A DNA stretch of 47,474 nt from Lachnospiraceae bacterium (GTDB taxonomy: Bacteria > Bacillota > Clostridia > Lachnospirales > Lachnospiraceae), in the NCBI GenBank assembly GCA_016287675.1, contig JAEFAR010000017.1, positions 1 to 47,474 on the forward strand. Reading direction: 5' to 3'. The notes beneath the pieces were generated by a model that had not been told where the DNA came from, searched no databases, and worked only from the letters and a program-made list of their open reading frames with translations. Position 1 is the first letter of the stretch; every line of letters begins with the position of its first letter. Of the stretch, positions 24,887 to 33,057 are shown piece by piece. The translations under genes were made by a program, and so were the position numbers.

Positions 24887-25063
24887 CTACTTACTACTTA
24901 CTTTTACAAGCAATATGGTAACAATAATTTCAAATAAATATAATGCCACATTGCCTATCATCTGTATTCCAAAGTCTTTTGAAAGAATGTATTCTATACT
25001 GTCTATTACTCCGAATATCACAATAAACAATAACAATACTATTAAGATTAACCGTCTTTTCAT
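24887..25063 (-). CDS. 58-residue membrane protein
   Basis: The frame opens with ATG at 25061-25063 two bases after the stop of the LspA-like gene and ends at TAG 24887-24889. The product starts MKRRLILIVLLLFIVIFGVI, has a short polar middle (DSIEYILSKDFG) and a second hydrophobic helix (NVALYLFEIIVTILLVKV), so it spans the membrane twice. The tight spacing to both neighbours supports it as a real gene. RBS support is weak (AAGGATAAAG), which fits coupled translation. No family is recognised. Confidence 0.6.
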   Translation of the reverse strand: MKRRLILIVLLLFIVIFGVIDSIEYILSKDFGIQMIGNVALYLFEIIVTILLVKVSSK

Positions 25064-25065
25064 AG

Positions 25066-25719
25066 TTATTCTTTATCCTTAATCATTCCGTATACGAACA
25101 TTGATGCACCGGGAATAACATAAAAATCTTTTACATCCACACATACCAAATCCGTAAAACTGATAAAATCCAGTGTTCCCGGCCAAAATACGGAATCCAG
25201 GATATTGGCAACACAGGCAGAAATAAGCAGTGTAAAGCCCATAGTAAGATAAATATTGTTCACTTTCCTCTTTTGTACAAGATAGAAAATGAGGATTAAC
25301 ACACAAAGAAGCACCTTTATGCCTATAACCGCACGATGATCAATCGAAATATGCAAAAGATTTAAGGCAGCCATTTCATTCAGGTTGTGTATCTTGTATA
25401 TTCTTAAAGCCCTCGGTATCAATACTATCTGTTCAGTAACTGCTCTATCGACCAGGCATTTTAATCCCTGATCCATAATTATCATTCCAAGCATAATTGG
25501 AAGAATCAGCTTTTCATAGTTCTTTTTGATTTTTTCCGTAATTGTCCATATGACTACAGAAACGATCACTGAAATAATAAAATAGCATAGAAGCGGTAAA
25601 ATGACCGTATTGATCCTCCGAAAGTGCCTAATCAACATTCCGATAGGTTCAATTATGTTAATCCCGACGATAAAAAAGAAACGGTAATCGGTAACTTTTT
25701 TTATACTTTTTTTAACCAT
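25066..25719 (-). CDS. Signal peptidase II-like membrane protein
   Basis: A 217-residue membrane protein. The part from about residue 75 matches the LspA layout: LGMIIMDQGLKCLV (family DQxxKxxV), a degenerate central NLNEMAALNLL, and near the end ISACVANILDSVFWPGTLDFISF, where the aspartates of NILD and LDFI correspond to the two catalytic Asp of lipoprotein signal peptidase. The first 70 residues hold two extra membrane segments absent from ordinary LspA. The usual Gly-Asn of GNxxDR is replaced by AN. It may process specific prolipoproteins or be inactive; neither can be decided. It leads a small membrane-protein transcript and is AT-rich. Confidence 0.65.
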   Translation of the reverse strand: MVKKSIKKVTDYRFFFIVGINIIEPIGMLIRHFRRINTVILPLLCYFIISVIVSVVIWTITEKIKKNYEKLILPIMLGMIIMDQGLKCLVDRAVTEQIVLIPRALRIYKIHNLNEMAALNLLHISIDHRAVIGIKVLLCVLILIFYLVQKRKVNNIYLTMGFTLLISACVANILDSVFWPGTLDFISFTDLVCVDVKDFYVIPGASMFVYGMIKDKE

Positions 25720-25898
25720 GATACGAAGCCCTCTTCTTTACCGGGATTGAGTCCGGTATCAATACTTACTTTTGATTTTTACAATTTACCACACCCCAAA
25801 ATAAAACACCACCGCAAATATGTCTAAATTGATTATTTTTGCATATCTGCAAGAAACAATCTTAAAAGTGCCGTTCTGAGATTTCAATTGTTTCAGCT

Positions 25899-27236
25899 TT
25901 AATAGACTTCTATGGTCAGCAGTTCCGGGCATACCCTTGAATCCGTTATCTTAACCGTAAGCTTCTTTGTCCTTACCGGCTTTTCAAATTCCACGATCTT
26001 CTTTGCTCCGATCGTGGTACCGGTGAAAATAACCTTCGAATCATCAAGGATCTCAAATTTCTCAACTCTCTGGCTCTTTGTGAGATCTTCCTTCAAAACA
26101 ACGAAACGGATCTTCTGTTCTTCCTGCCAGTTAAGGCTGTGCTCCTGCCTTTTGCCGTCCTTTATGACTTCTTCGGAAGCCTTTTCTGCAAGATCCGTCT
26201 TAAACGCTGCCCCGATCTTTTCTCCAAGGGCGTTCAAAGCCTTTACGTCAGCCTCTCCGAAGCGGCCGTGAGTGTCGGGGGGAATGTTTAAAAGCAACGT
26301 GCAGTTTCCTCCCACGGAATCTTTATATATCTTCCAAAGCTCGTCAACGGACTTTACTTTATTATCTTCCTCGCTGTGGTAGAACCAGCCGGGACGGATG
26401 GACACGTCAACTTCTGCAGGATAGAAAGCAAGCTCGCCTGCGTCCGCAACAACCTCCCTGCTTCCGAGATCCATGGTCATGGAATTCAGTTTTCTTTCCC
26501 TGAATTCAGTGCTGTCCTCTTTCTGGCTTTCGCTTGACGTTTTCTCGGCGTCTCTCAGATAAGCGGGCACAACGCTCCACTCGGAAGTCCTTGTCTGCCC
26601 CGCCTCGTTTCCGCACCAGCGAATGTCCGGTCCGCATATGGAAATAACGGCGTTGGGCTGCAGCCGTCTCACCGTCTCAAAATATCTGTCCCAGTCATAT
26701 TTCTGCTTCTTGCCGTTGGGTCCTTCTCCGCAGGCTCCGTCCAGCCATACGGCCATAATGTCGCCGTAGCCCGTAAGAAGTTCCGTCAATTGATCTATGT
26801 AATAGTCGTCATATTCTTTGCCGCTGCCGTAAAGACGGCAATTCCTGTCCCAGGGTGACAGATAGATTCCGAATCTAAGGCCCTGCCTTCTGCATTCATC
26901 GGAAAGTTCCCTTACAATGTCCCCCTGTCCGTTTTTGTACGGGGAATTCTTTATGCTGTGCTCCGTGTACCTGCTGGGCCAAAGGCAAAAGCCGTCGTGG
27001 TGCTTACATGTAAGTATCAGGCCCTTCATTCCCGCGTTCTTTGCCGCGGTCACCCATTGTGCCGTGTCAAGTTTATCAGGATTAAACACGCTTTCCGACT
27101 CCGTGCCGTCTCCCCACTCACGGCCCGTAAATGTGTTCACCGTGAAATGGACAAATCCGTAAAAGCCGCCGGTCAGGTAATCCAGCTGTCTTTTTGTCGG
27201 TAATATCTTAATTAATTCTTCGTCTGTGTTTTTCAT
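25899..27236 (-). CDS. GH29 alpha-L-fucosidase
   Basis: A 445-residue glycosidase that removes terminal L-fucose. Visible family features are YGFVHFTVNTFTGREWGDG near the start, the HH pair in LTCKHHDGFCLWPS, RFGIYLSPWDRN, and the nucleophile Asp of MAVWLDGACGEG. The catalytic barrel ends near residue 330 (CTLLLNIPPDTHGRF) and a short beta-sandwich domain follows. No signal peptide is present, so it should act in the cytoplasm on imported fucosides. Start 27236 follows GGGAGAAAAG; an alternative ATG at 27263 would be coupled to a 13-codon leader ORF through a TAATG overlap. It is transcribed away from the lipoprotein gene. Confidence 0.9.
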   Translation of the reverse strand: MKNTDEELIKILPTKRQLDYLTGGFYGFVHFTVNTFTGREWGDGTESESVFNPDKLDTAQWVTAAKNAGMKGLILTCKHHDGFCLWPSRYTEHSIKNSPYKNGQGDIVRELSDECRRQGLRFGIYLSPWDRNCRLYGSGKEYDDYYIDQLTELLTGYGDIMAVWLDGACGEGPNGKKQKYDWDRYFETVRRLQPNAVISICGPDIRWCGNEAGQTRTSEWSVVPAYLRDAEKTSSESQKEDSTEFRERKLNSMTMDLGSREVVADAGELAFYPAEVDVSIRPGWFYHSEEDNKVKSVDELWKIYKDSVGGNCTLLLNIPPDTHGRFGEADVKALNALGEKIGAAFKTDLAEKASEEVIKDGKRQEHSLNWQEEQKIRFVVLKEDLTKSQRVEKFEILDDSKVIFTGTTIGAKKIVEFEKPVRTKKLTVKITDSRVCPELLTIEVY

Positions 27237-27262
27237 CTTTTCTCCCTTCATTGGCCCAAACA

Positions 27263-27304
27263 TTATCCAAACAACGCCATGATCAGCGTTCCCGCCGGCA
27301 TCAT
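27263..27304 (-). CDS. Possible 13-residue leader peptide before the fucosidase
   Basis: The frame ATG ATG CCG ... GGA TAA (MMPAGTLIMALFG) has a good RBS (GGGAGG, eight bases before ATG). Its TAA overlaps an in-frame ATG of the fucosidase frame (TAATG). The peptide is hydrophobic. The pairing suggests coupled or attenuated expression; it could also be chance. Confidence 0.35.
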   Translation of the reverse strand: MMPAGTLIMALFG

Positions 27305-27322
27305 AAGCAGCACCTCCCGCGA

Positions 27323-27337
27323 GATATATGGTATATC
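27323..27337. promoter_or_regulatory. Palindrome in the fucosidase promoter region
   Basis: GATATA and TATATC flank a three-base centre. On the minus strand it lies between a weak TTTTGT and TATATC 17 bases later, so it could be an operator for the fucosidase gene. Confidence 0.4.
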
Positions 27338-27426
27338 AAATCAGCACAAAAGTAAACCGCCTTGGAAGTGACTTTCAAGGTTGAGATAGCGATTAATGTT
27401 AACTGTTCCCACCCGTGATTTACCTC

Positions 27427-27455
27427 TTGACAGATTTTTGACTATGAATTATTCT
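27427..27455 (+). promoter_or_regulatory. Promoter of the Thr-Pro-rich lipoprotein gene
   Basis: TTGACA (27427-27432) and TATTCT (27450-27455) are 17 bases apart, 64 bases before the start codon. Confidence 0.65.
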
Positions 27456-27518
27456 CCCAATAATGTCGATATAAAAATATGATGAATCGACGCCTCAAAA
27501 ACACAAGAAGGACTTAAG

Positions 27519-28733
27519 ATGATGAATTTTAAACGAAATTTACTCTATATCGCTTTTTTTGCATTTGTAGCCACTGCCGCTGGATGCACAAATGTGCGGG
27601 AGATGATCAACGGCCCCGTGCCCACCTCAACTCCTTCTCCCACACCCACAAGGAGCATTTCTGTCTGGGCCACGGCAACTCCCGTAACCCACGATACACC
27701 GACCCCCACAATGACTATAGAAGAAGCTTTGCAAAAGGCTGAGAATGATGTCAGAGAACAGTATGGTCAGACTGCAACACCCACTCCCAAGTATGCGAAA
27801 CCTGCCACTCCCACACCCTATGTTCAGACAAAGCCCACGCCCACTCTGAAACCCGGTGTTTCTCCGACTCCCACACCTACACCCATTACTCTTCCCAACG
27901 GAGATCCGGACCCTTACGAATCAGGAACGGTGACAGCAACTCCCACACCCACAAAGGGTACTTCATCCACGACACCGGGAAAGACGGCTACCAAGACACC
28001 CACTCCTCAGAAGACAAAAACGCCGACACCCACTCCCACCAGAGCTCCAAAGCCTTCGGGAGCCCCCACCGCCGCCTATCTTTTAAACCTTCTTTATGAA
28101 GCCTATCCCGATCTTATGGCAACCACCAGTATCATGGTTGACCTGCGACAGACAGATTCCGACGGCGATGTCACAAACATGTATTATACAATGTATTCAA
28201 ACTCCGAGAGTTACAAAAACATCGTCCACACCAGCACAGATCTTTGGCTGAATTCCGGCTCATCGGAGCAGTACCTGAGTAACGAGATCTACGACGTGAT
28301 CAATTCATCAAATGTCATGACCTACACTCAGTCTTCAGCCCAGCCGAACAAATGGAACAAACAGAAATCCTCAGCAGGCTCGGTTCCGCAAGGCATAACT
28401 CTCATAGCCCGTAACGGCAATATCGCACTCCTTAACCCTGTCATGATCACTTCCGATCCGGATGCGGGTTACGAGATCGAGATGGATTGTGCGGTGGATT
28501 TTACTGAGATCCTGTCCCTCCTCACTGACGGAAGCTACAAACGAAAGTTCAACAAGACTTTCAAAGCACGGGCGCTGTTTGATTACAACACTCTGCGTCC
28601 AGTGCTCTTCGTGGCGGAAGCGGAGGAAATGAATGTTTCCAACAACCTGGTGCTCTACTACTATCAGGCCCGTATCGACAACATCCTGGACAACACCTTT
28701 ACGCTTGAAGTCCCCGACGAGGCACTTAAGTAA
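27519..28733 (+). CDS. Lipoprotein with Thr-Pro-rich linker and unknown C-terminal domain
   Basis: A 404-residue protein. The signal peptide ends at a lipobox (FVATAAGC, Cys near residue 23), so it is lipid-anchored outside the cell. Residues about 33-185 are a Thr-Pro-rich stretch (TPTPTP, SPTPTPT) that is extended and resembles the linkers and cell-wall spacers of rumen and gut Clostridia. The C-terminal ~215 residues fold separately (AAYLLNLLYEAYPDLMATTSIMVDLRQTD, then beta strands) and resemble the LolA/LppX-type barrels of lipoproteins that bind hydrophobic ligands, but this is only a resemblance. AAGGA precedes the first of two adjacent ATG codons. It stands alone, ended by a clear terminator. 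Confidence 0.7.
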   Translation: MMNFKRNLLYIAFFAFVATAAGCTNVREMINGPVPTSTPSPTPTRSISVWATATPVTHDTPTPTMTIEEALQKAENDVREQYGQTATPTPKYAKPATPTPYVQTKPTPTLKPGVSPTPTPTPITLPNGDPDPYESGTVTATPTPTKGTSSTTPGKTATKTPTPQKTKTPTPTPTRAPKPSGAPTAAYLLNLLYEAYPDLMATTSIMVDLRQTDSDGDVTNMYYTMYSNSESYKNIVHTSTDLWLNSGSSEQYLSNEIYDVINSSNVMTYTQSSAQPNKWNKQKSSAGSVPQGITLIARNGNIALLNPVMITSDPDAGYEIEMDCAVDFTEILSLLTDGSYKRKFNKTFKARALFDYNTLRPVLFVAEAEEMNVSNNLVLYYYQARIDNILDNTFTLEVPDEALK

Positions 28734-28777
28734 CCGTGCATATGTCGGCTGAACATCTTCCGACTCTTATACCGTAA

Positions 28778-28820
28778 AAAAAGAATGCCAAAGAGCACAT
28801 GCTTATGTGGCATTCTTTTT
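28778..28820 (+). terminator. Terminator of the lipoprotein gene
   Basis: Thirteen-base perfect arms, AAAAAGAATGCCA (28778-28790) and TGGCATTCTTTTT (28808-28820), enclose a 17-base loop. The right arm continues into the 38-bp direct repeat. Confidence 0.85.
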
Positions 28821-28848
28821 ATTCGTTTTCATATCTGTAAATGTCTTA
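28811..28848. repeat. 38-bp direct repeat, left copy
   Basis: It is identical in sequence and orientation to 29307-29344. This copy carries the right arm of the lipoprotein terminator. The repeats flank the 143-residue gene. Confidence 0.95.
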
Positions 28849-28862
28849 GCATCAGAGTATTC

Positions 28863-29294
28863 CTAATTATCATAGTCAGATTCATAAGCGGCATCTTCTT
28901 CACCAGGAGGTGCATCTTCTCTTTTAGCATTTACGATTTTTTCAACCAGGCATACAGTCCCGTTATAAGCTGCTACAAAGAGCCAAGCAATTCCTAAGCA
29001 TGTATATTTCAGGAGTATCCATACAAGTATGAACATCCACTTAATCGGCACCCAAAACAAATAATATAGTATCATCCCGATTAAGTTACCTGTTCCCTTA
29101 ACTGCACTTCTTGCCGAAATAGTTGTCTTATGATAAATCTTGTTTTTGAATGCTCTTGACGGATTCTTTATCCAACCCATTCCCTTTTTGCCATAGAACG
29201 GGTTCACTAATCTTTTAAACTTTCTCTTATATTTCCCAGTTGTACGCGCCCTTATTGATTTTTTTATAGACGGTGTCCTGATTCCTACCTTCAT
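28863..29294 (-). CDS. Small basic membrane protein, probably a mobile accessory gene
   Basis: A 143-residue protein. The first 75 residues are strongly basic (SIKKSIRARTTGKYKRKFKR, NPFYGKKGMGWIKNPSRAF), two hydrophobic helices follow (about residues 78-100 and 103-122), and the tail is acidic. The basic motif is one I associate with small proteins on clostridial phages and conjugative elements (memory, unchecked). The start at 29294 is chosen because AAGGGG lies seven bases before it; an in-frame ATG at 29309 lies inside the repeat. The gene is flanked by 38-bp direct repeats and AT-rich, so it looks inserted between the lipoprotein gene and glpP. Confidence 0.6.
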   Translation of the reverse strand: MKVGIRTPSIKKSIRARTTGKYKRKFKRLVNPFYGKKGMGWIKNPSRAFKNKIYHKTTISARSAVKGTGNLIGMILYYLFWVPIKWMFILVWILLKYTCLGIAWLFVAAYNGTVCLVEKIVNAKREDAPPGEEDAAYESDYDN

Positions 29295-29306
29295 AATCTT
29301 CCCCTT

Positions 29307-29344
29307 CATTCTTTTTATTCGTTTTCATATCTGTAAATGTCTTA
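29307..29344. repeat. 38-bp direct repeat, right copy
   Basis: It is identical to 28811-28848. This copy includes the TAA stop codon of glpP (29342-29344) and ends at the upstream ATG of the small gene. Confidence 0.95.
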
Positions 29345-29911
29345 TTTTGTCAATAGATCCATATTTGTTGTGGAAACCGCCACCGCTCCTGCATCAAGGG
29401 CGGATCTGATGTCCTCCTCATCGGAGATCAGTCCTCCCGCTATCAGGGGATAGGGTTCGGATTCCGAAAGCTTCCTGATTATCTTCGGCATGAGACCGGG
29501 AAGTATCTCGATACAGTCGGGAACCACCGCGCTGCATTGCCTGTTCAGGTTCACAAGTGCCATGGAATCTATCACGAAGAACCGCATAACGGTAAACAGG
29601 GTCAGTTCCTTGGCCCGTTTTATCAGATTCTGCTTGGTAGAAATGATCCCGTCCGCGTGGACTCTTGTTTTTATAAAGTCTACGCTGATCTCTTTGGAAT
29701 TGAGTCCCGAGATCAGATCCATATGGACGATAGCTGCCTTTCCTGCATCTCTGATCCTTTTTACGATATCCTCCAGAGAAAGAACATCACCGTACAAGAC
29801 GAAGACAACTCCGATGTCGGTTTTAAGCACTTTTTCAAGTCCTTCGTCATCCTTGACCGCCGCTATCAGATTTTTCTCCTTTATTCTTCTTACTATCTGG
29901 TTTCTGTTCAT
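29342..29911 (-). CDS. glpP: Glycerol-3-phosphate responsive antiterminator GlpP
   Basis: A 189-residue TIM-barrel-like regulator. The sequence MDLISGLNSKEISVDFIKTRVHADGIISTKQNLIKRAKE is the family core, followed by QRFFVIDS-like MRFFVIDSMAL, PDCIEILPGLMPKII and PLIAGGLISDEEDIRSALDAGAVAVSTT, which forms the phosphate site. In Bacillus it binds glycerol-3-phosphate and the leader RNA of glp genes to prevent termination. Targets here are probably the leader of glpA and possibly the region before glpK, both within 10 kb. It lies 48 bases after the EAL protein gene, with a poor RBS (GCCGGAA). Its stop codon is in the 38-bp repeat. Confidence 0.92.
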   Translation of the reverse strand: MNRNQIVRRIKEKNLIAAVKDDEGLEKVLKTDIGVVFVLYGDVLSLEDIVKRIRDAGKAAIVHMDLISGLNSKEISVDFIKTRVHADGIISTKQNLIKRAKELTLFTVMRFFVIDSMALVNLNRQCSAVVPDCIEILPGLMPKIIRKLSESEPYPLIAGGLISDEEDIRSALDAGAVAVSTTNMDLLTK

Positions 29912-29959
29912 TTTTCCGGCTTACCGCCCTGCTATTTATTTAAATATCATCGGCTGTTA

Positions 29960-32473
29960 TCATTCATTCTTTTCAGCCTCGGTATCGGAAGCTGCTTCTT
30001 CTGTTGCTTCGGCCTGTTCTGCATTTTCAGCTTCTGCCTCCTCACCGGTTTCTCCGGCCAGTACTCTTGCCATCTCTTCAGCCTCTTCCAATTCTGCCGC
30101 TTCTGCTGCTTCCTTGCGTTCTTCTTCCTCTTCGAGACCTGCGGTGGCGTTCTTTATCAGATCGCTGAATTCGGAGCCGTCTTCTGCACCGAGTCCCATG
30201 TACTCCTGTTCAAAATCTTCAACGGACATGGGTTTTGCAAAGAAGTAACCCTGGAACAGTTCTCCGCCCATTTCTACAAGGGAGTTCACCTGTTCTTCCG
30301 TTTCCACGCCCATGGTAATGGTCTTGAAATCCAGCTGCTTTGCCAGATCCAGCAGAGATTTCAGGATCTCCTTGCTCTTGCTGTCATTTTCCGATTCCTT
30401 GAGACATTTCATGTCGATCTTGATGGCATCCACGGGAATATCCTTAAGAGCTCCCATGGAATAATTCTCTTTACCGTAATCATCCATGGCAACGGTGAAA
30501 CCGAAGTCCTTGAACTTCTTAATGAGGTTCACACGGTTTTCCAAATCTGCCATAATGGCACTTTCCGTGATCTCAAGTTTCAGATTCTGCGGGCTGATAC
30601 CATACTTCTGCACCAGCAGGGTCAGAGTGTTGTAAACATCGACATAGAAAAAATCTCTCGGCGAAATGTTTACGGAAAGGTACTTGTCCGTAATTCCGAT
30701 ATTCTGCCATTGTCTCAGCACTTCACAGGCCTTTTCCCAAATGTACTTGTCCAGCACCGTGATAAAACCGGTACGTTCAAACACAGGTATAAAGGATGCG
30801 GGGGGAACGACACCCTTCTTCGGGCGCACCCATCTTGCCAGCGCTTCTCCGCCTTCTCCGTAGCCGTCTTTATCAACAATTGGCTGAATGTAGAAGGTGA
30901 ATTCCTTGTTCTCGATAGCATGCTTGAGTTCCGCAACGATCTCCTGCTCTTTCTTCAGTTTGTCGCTGATCTCGGCATTGTAATGGGCCACGCGGATGTT
31001 GTAATTCCCTTTGATCTGCTCCATGGCGAGCATAGCTTTTTCGCACATCTCGGGCACAGGGATACTCTTGTCGGTGATCTCATAAACTCCGATGTAACAG
31101 AAGACCTTGTAGTACTCGTTTCCGGGGACACGTACCGCCTTCTGGGCCACTTCATTGAACAGTTCGTCGGAATAACGGTCCTTACGCATGCAAAGAGCAA
31201 ACCTGTCATTGTCAAGTCTTGCGGGAACACTGTCCGTTCCACTGCAGTTCTTGATGAGCTGTCGGGCAATGTTCACAAGAACACCGTCTGCAACCTTGCT
31301 TCCGAACAGGTCGTTGATCATCTTGAAGTCCTTGATATTACTGCAGACTATCACTCTCGGAACATCCGGCTCTTCCGCAAGAAGCTGTTTAACTTTTGCT
31401 TCAAAGCCGTCGCTGTTGTATATGGCTGTCAGATTATCGTGACTTGCTTTGTATTGTTCGGTCTTCAGATCCGTGATGTTCTTCGTCCTGTCACTGAACA
31501 CCAGGTAGAAGCCCACAAAATTATTCTTTTTGTCATAGATCTTTTTGTAGGAGGATTCAAAATAGTGGTTGTCACCTTTTAACTCAAAGGTGTCCGTTCT
31601 TGCTCCGTTCTCCGTGTGCTCGTAATCAAGTCCCGGGAACCTGCCCGAAAGGTACTCCATGAGTCCATAAGGGTTGTCGTCTCCCAGCTTAAAGATCTCG
31701 GAAGCCAGCCGGTTGTAATAGATGCAGTTTCCGTCGTTGTCGAAGCACAGCATGGCTGTAGGCATGTCTCCCACGGTCACCGCAAGCATATCTCCCACGA
31801 TCCTGGATTTACCGTATACAAGAAGATAATATCCGATGAACACAGGCTCCAGACCGTATAATATGCCTGACAGGAACGTTATGCTCTGTGTGAGGTTTAT
31901 GAAATTGTCGATCAATGGCTGAATGATCAGGATCACAGCAATGGATATAAATTTTTTCTTGTAAAATCCTGGACTCTTCACAGCTTTTGCAATAAGAGCC
32001 ACAACGCTGCCAATCGAATAGAGGGCGCATATGCCTACTCTATAGAAGAAAAGGGGTGACTTGGGCGCACCCATGTAAAAAACACCGCCGTAAACAGGGA
32101 ACTGCTCCATGTCGAACAGATTCCCGGTAAAGACATTTATTATGTGAAAGACAATACTGATCACGTTCAGTCCCACCATGGCCCACATTGCCGGAGCGGG
32201 GATGCGGATGATCCTGGTGAAATCACATACAAAAAGGAGAAGGAGAAAGATCTCCCACTCAACAAGTATCAGGAACACAGAGTACATGAGCAAAGCCGCC
32301 ACTTCACTGCTTGAGAAGTAGGCTATGGCAAAAAACAGGGTTGCAGAGCCACCCACTATCACACAGCCACGGATCTTTCGACCGATACTTCTGTCCCTCG
32401 CCTTAATGAATACTGCAAACACACCCGCTATCAGAACCACGAGTACATAGAGAAAAATGAAAAAGTCTCTCAT
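29960..32473 (-). CDS. Membrane EAL protein with PAS and degenerate GGDEF domains
   Basis: An 837-residue cyclic-di-GMP protein. Residues 1-215 have about seven hydrophobic helices, as in histidine-kinase 7TM sensor domains. A PAS domain follows (about 235-345; CFDNDGNCIYYNRLASEIFKL), then a GGDEF domain (about 365-505) whose signature is LDNDRF and thus inactive, then EAL (about 520-765) with EALARW, NISPRDF, EITESA, DDYGKENYS, IKID, GVETEEQ and QGYFFAKPM. All metal and catalytic positions I can name are kept, so hydrolysis of c-di-GMP is likely. The last 65 residues are a Glu/Ala-rich tail. Start 32473 follows AAGGAG. GlpP is encoded just downstream. Confidence 0.88.
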   Translation of the reverse strand: MRDFFIFLYVLVVLIAGVFAVFIKARDRSIGRKIRGCVIVGGSATLFFAIAYFSSSEVAALLMYSVFLILVEWEIFLLLLFVCDFTRIIRIPAPAMWAMVGLNVISIVFHIINVFTGNLFDMEQFPVYGGVFYMGAPKSPLFFYRVGICALYSIGSVVALIAKAVKSPGFYKKKFISIAVILIIQPLIDNFINLTQSITFLSGILYGLEPVFIGYYLLVYGKSRIVGDMLAVTVGDMPTAMLCFDNDGNCIYYNRLASEIFKLGDDNPYGLMEYLSGRFPGLDYEHTENGARTDTFELKGDNHYFESSYKKIYDKKNNFVGFYLVFSDRTKNITDLKTEQYKASHDNLTAIYNSDGFEAKVKQLLAEEPDVPRVIVCSNIKDFKMINDLFGSKVADGVLVNIARQLIKNCSGTDSVPARLDNDRFALCMRKDRYSDELFNEVAQKAVRVPGNEYYKVFCYIGVYEITDKSIPVPEMCEKAMLAMEQIKGNYNIRVAHYNAEISDKLKKEQEIVAELKHAIENKEFTFYIQPIVDKDGYGEGGEALARWVRPKKGVVPPASFIPVFERTGFITVLDKYIWEKACEVLRQWQNIGITDKYLSVNISPRDFFYVDVYNTLTLLVQKYGISPQNLKLEITESAIMADLENRVNLIKKFKDFGFTVAMDDYGKENYSMGALKDIPVDAIKIDMKCLKESENDSKSKEILKSLLDLAKQLDFKTITMGVETEEQVNSLVEMGGELFQGYFFAKPMSVEDFEQEYMGLGAEDGSEFSDLIKNATAGLEEEEERKEAAEAAELEEAEEMARVLAGETGEEAEAENAEQAEATEEAASDTEAEKNE

Positions 32474-32498
32474 ATGAAACTCCTTTTATATGAACGTT

Positions 32499-32513
32499 GA
32501 TATAAATTATATC
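32499..32513 (-). promoter_or_regulatory. Palindromic -10 region before the EAL gene
   Basis: GATATAA and TTATATC are exact reverse complements around one base and include TATAAT (32506-32511 on the minus strand). No good -35 box is present at 17 bases, so an activator or another sigma factor may be needed. Confidence 0.4.
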
Positions 32514-32582
32514 ATCTTTTTAAGCAAATGCACGTTCCTTAGGAAAGTTTTCTATATATTTAATAAAGTAAGGCGTGAACAG

Positions 32583-33005
32583 TCAGGACAATTTTCCTAT
32601 CTTCTCTGCTATCTTCTTTGCCAGTTCAGCCGCTTCTCCCTCTGCGTAACCTCCGGTAGCCCATTTTACGTTCACTGTGTCATTCTCGAATCTGGGAATG
32701 AAATGGATGTGAAGATGGAAAACAGTCTGTCCTGCGGCAGTTCCGTTGTTCTGCAGGATGTTCATTCCGTCACAGCCCGTTACATTTTTGATCGCTTCCG
32801 CAATTTTCGGTACTACCGAGAAGACCCTGCCTGCAGTTTCCGCATCAAGTTCAAAAATGTTTGCCACATGCTTCTTAACAAGCATGATGGCATGTCCCTT
32901 TGCAGCAGGGGCAATGTCAAGGATCACGCGCACATCTTCATTTTCAAAGATCGTAGCGGAGGGGATCTCGCCGTTTGCTATCTTACAAAAAATACAATCA
33001 CTCAT
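32583..33005 (-). CDS. HIT family nucleotide-binding protein
   Basis: A 140-residue protein of the HINT/HIT group, which hydrolyses purine nucleoside phosphoramidates or nucleotidyl conjugates. MSDCIFCKIANGEIPS starts with the zinc pair CIFC. The catalytic motif HLHIHFIP (His-x-His-x-His) is near residue 100. The start follows AGGAGG. It lies 52 bases after the EIIC-like gene with a hairpin between, so it may be partly co-transcribed with the SAH genes. Its housekeeping role in scavenging purines fits that context but no more can be said. Confidence 0.93.
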   Translation of the reverse strand: MSDCIFCKIANGEIPSATIFENEDVRVILDIAPAAKGHAIMLVKKHVANIFELDAETAGRVFSVVPKIAEAIKNVTGCDGMNILQNNGTAAGQTVFHLHIHFIPRFENDTVNVKWATGGYAEGEAAELAKKIAEKIGKLS

Positions 33006-33019
33006 AGTGCCTCCTCATT

Positions 33020-33045
33020 AAAAGCCCTCGGTCCTTGCCTCGGGC
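33020..33045 (-). terminator. Hairpin between the EIIC-like gene and the HIT gene
   Basis: On the minus strand GCCC-GA-GG pairs with CC-GA-GGGC around six bases, with tandem G-A pairs, and TTTTAATG follows. It could be a partial terminator. Confidence 0.5.
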
Positions 33046-33057
33046 AGATTTTCATTT

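Noticed and set aside
29537-31582. 681-codon plus-strand frame opposite the EAL gene and glpP
   Set aside because: It is antisense to two clearly recognised genes, rich in Phe, Cys and His as shadows are, and has no family match.
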